Shown piece by piece: positions 63,054 through 64,000 of a DNA stretch of 64,000 nt. The notes beneath the pieces are model-generated. The model saw only the letters and a list, made by a program, of their open reading frames with translations. It was not told where the DNA came from and searched no databases. The DNA lies in the NCBI RefSeq assembly GCF_000313135.1, contig NW_004457554.1:916283-980282 (forward strand), in the 5' to 3' direction. The position numbers were made by a program, and so were the translations under genes. How positions within the stretch are numbered: position 1 is the stretch's first letter; every line of letters starts with the position of its first letter. This DNA is from Acanthamoeba castellanii str. Neff (taxonomy: Eukaryota; Discosea; Longamoebia; Acanthamoebidae).

Positions 63054-63956
63054 TCATGATGTTTTCCACCAGTTCAATCCCAAGCTAAACTGGACGAATC
63101 GTCGGCGAGCGGTTTCCAGCAGGCTCCCGAGTGTGTTCAGCTCCGAGAGATGGCCCATGAGACCTGGTCCGCTTCCGTGAGAGTTGTCGTAGATGAACTC
63201 GTTGGTGCCACAATGCGGATGGCATCCGTCCTCTCCGATGAACACGAAGCGACGCTCCACCTTGTCGATCACAATCACATACTCGCGAGCGTGATCCATG
63301 TGGTGCACGTGCGTGACCTCGAACCTGTCCCTCTGGAGCCGCTCGTCAGGCTCACCCTTCGGCTTCATCGCCGAAGCACGATAGACCATCAGCTGCAGCT
63401 CTCCGGACACATAGTTCCCTTCTCCTTCCCCGTCGACGTTGGCGTCGACGCCAGCTGGTCTCTTCTGGCCGGTGATGAGTTCGAAGCGCTCTTCCGTAGT
63501 TAAGGGATCGAAGCGCCACGGGCCGACGGCGACGTCGAGAGGAGGCAGCGGAGCCACTCTCCCGCCTTCCCCGGCTCTCCTGTCCAATGCCTTCGCTCCT
63601 CTGCCACGACCACTTGTAGTAGACAGGTTCATGAGCGGTAGTCCTTCATCTTCCTCGTCCTCTTCATCGCCATGGCCATCCTGACCGGCGCTTCCTCCTT
63701 CGCCACCAACTGTACCGGGCGGAGCGAGCGCGTCGAGAAGACGACGGCCACGGGCGACCAGCGACGGATGCACCTTCTCGTCACAGATGTATGTGGCTTC
63801 GGTCGAACCGACGAACCGGTGCACGGTCGAGGGATAGCCCGACCCGAACTCGGCGAAGTTGTCCCAATCGAGATCGAAGTCGCCTGCCACCTCAACTTGA
63901 TCATCTGTTTTTGCTCCTCGCGCTCCAGTTGGATTATCCAACAGGAGGGGAACACT
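63054..63956 (-). CDS. Unrecognised protein, 3' exon only (5' end outside window)
   Basis: The open exon runs from an acceptor (AACAACACAG, minus strand, near 63957) to TGA at 63054; the upstream exons lie beyond the right edge. It codes about 300 residues: WDNFAEFGSGYPSTVHRFVG, an acidic Gly-rich linker (GDEEDEEDEG), WRFDPLTTEERFELITGQ, a central VSGELQLMVYRASAM and a C-terminal FGED-like region (VERRFVFIGEDGCHPHCGTN, GLMGHLSELNTLGSLLETAR). No catalytic motif or family is recognised. Frame, composition and ending are those of a true gene. Confidence 0.6.
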   Translation of the reverse strand, partial: SVPLLLDNPTGARGAKTDDQVEVAGDFDLDWDNFAEFGSGYPSTVHRFVGSTEATYICDEKVHPSLVARGRRLLDALAPPGTVGGEGGSAGQDGHGDEEDEEDEGLPLMNLSTTSGRGRGAKALDRRAGEGGRVAPLPPLDVAVGPWRFDPLTTEERFELITGQKRPAGVDANVDGEGEGNYVSGELQLMVYRASAMKPKGEPDERLQRDRFEVTHVHHMDHAREYVIVIDKVERRFVFIGEDGCHPHCGTNEFIYDNSHGSGPGLMGHLSELNTLGSLLETARRRFVQFSLGLNWWKTS

Positions 63957-64000
63957 TCTGTGTTGTTTTAATATTTATTTTATTTCGTGTCTACAACAAT

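Overview
The window is nuclear DNA of a eukaryote, most likely an Acanthamoeba-type amoebozoan. The evidence is GC-rich coding sequence, almost every gene cut by introns of about 60-120 bases with donors usually of the form GTAC(G), very tight packing on both strands, and a gene set typical of free-living amoebae: many protein kinases, a RasGAP-DEP protein, PAK, kinase-cyclase receptors and a mitochondrial hybrid cluster protein. I see no transposon, virus-like gene, CRISPR array, rRNA gene or ordinary cloverleaf tRNA. Gene spans below run from start to stop codon and include introns. Exon joins were worked out by eye from GT/AG sites and reading phase.

Layout. 1-11.4 kb: 3' end of an ankyrin/LRR gene (+), a tRNA-like structured RNA at 2031-2187 (+), a SIRT7-like sirtuin whose catalytic His is replaced (-), an eIF4E-family gene (+), a small basic protein (-), a RasGAP-coiled coil-DEP gene (+) and mitochondrial ribosomal protein bL34m (+). 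11.5-24.3 kb, all minus: a KCTD/BTB domain fused to a COP1-type WD40 propeller, a GRAM-NEK kinase, and a receptor made of two PstS-like binding domains, a membrane span, a kinase, a class III cyclase-like domain and a second kinase. 24.5-33.4 kb (-): one secreted protein with a CAP/SCP domain, about ten FN3 modules and a roughly 950-residue Ser/Pro/Thr tail.

33.6-45.4 kb: an F-box domain fused to a translation-factor-like GTPase (+), an HPP-family membrane protein (-), a large unrecognised multi-pass membrane protein (-) and a PH-CRIB-PAK kinase (-). 45.7-54.9 kb: COQ3 methyltransferase (+), a secreted protein (+), a Pro/Gln-rich multi-pass membrane protein (+), a single-pass coiled-coil protein (-) and a TKL-like kinase (+). 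55-64 kb: an unrecognised conserved protein (-) divergent from a PAXX-like NHEJ factor (+), then a diflavin reductase with a mitochondrial-type N-terminus (-) divergent from hybrid cluster protein (+), and a partial unknown gene (-).

The genes form no operon. Several pairs are divergent with about 170-330 bases between start codons and probably share promoters. The most interesting items are the tRNA-like Pol III-type RNA, the novel domain fusions (BTB-COP1 WD40, F-box-GTPase, GRAM-NEK, PstS-kinase-cyclase-kinase, CAP-FN3-mucin), the sirtuin without its catalytic His, and the HCP/flavoprotein pair.
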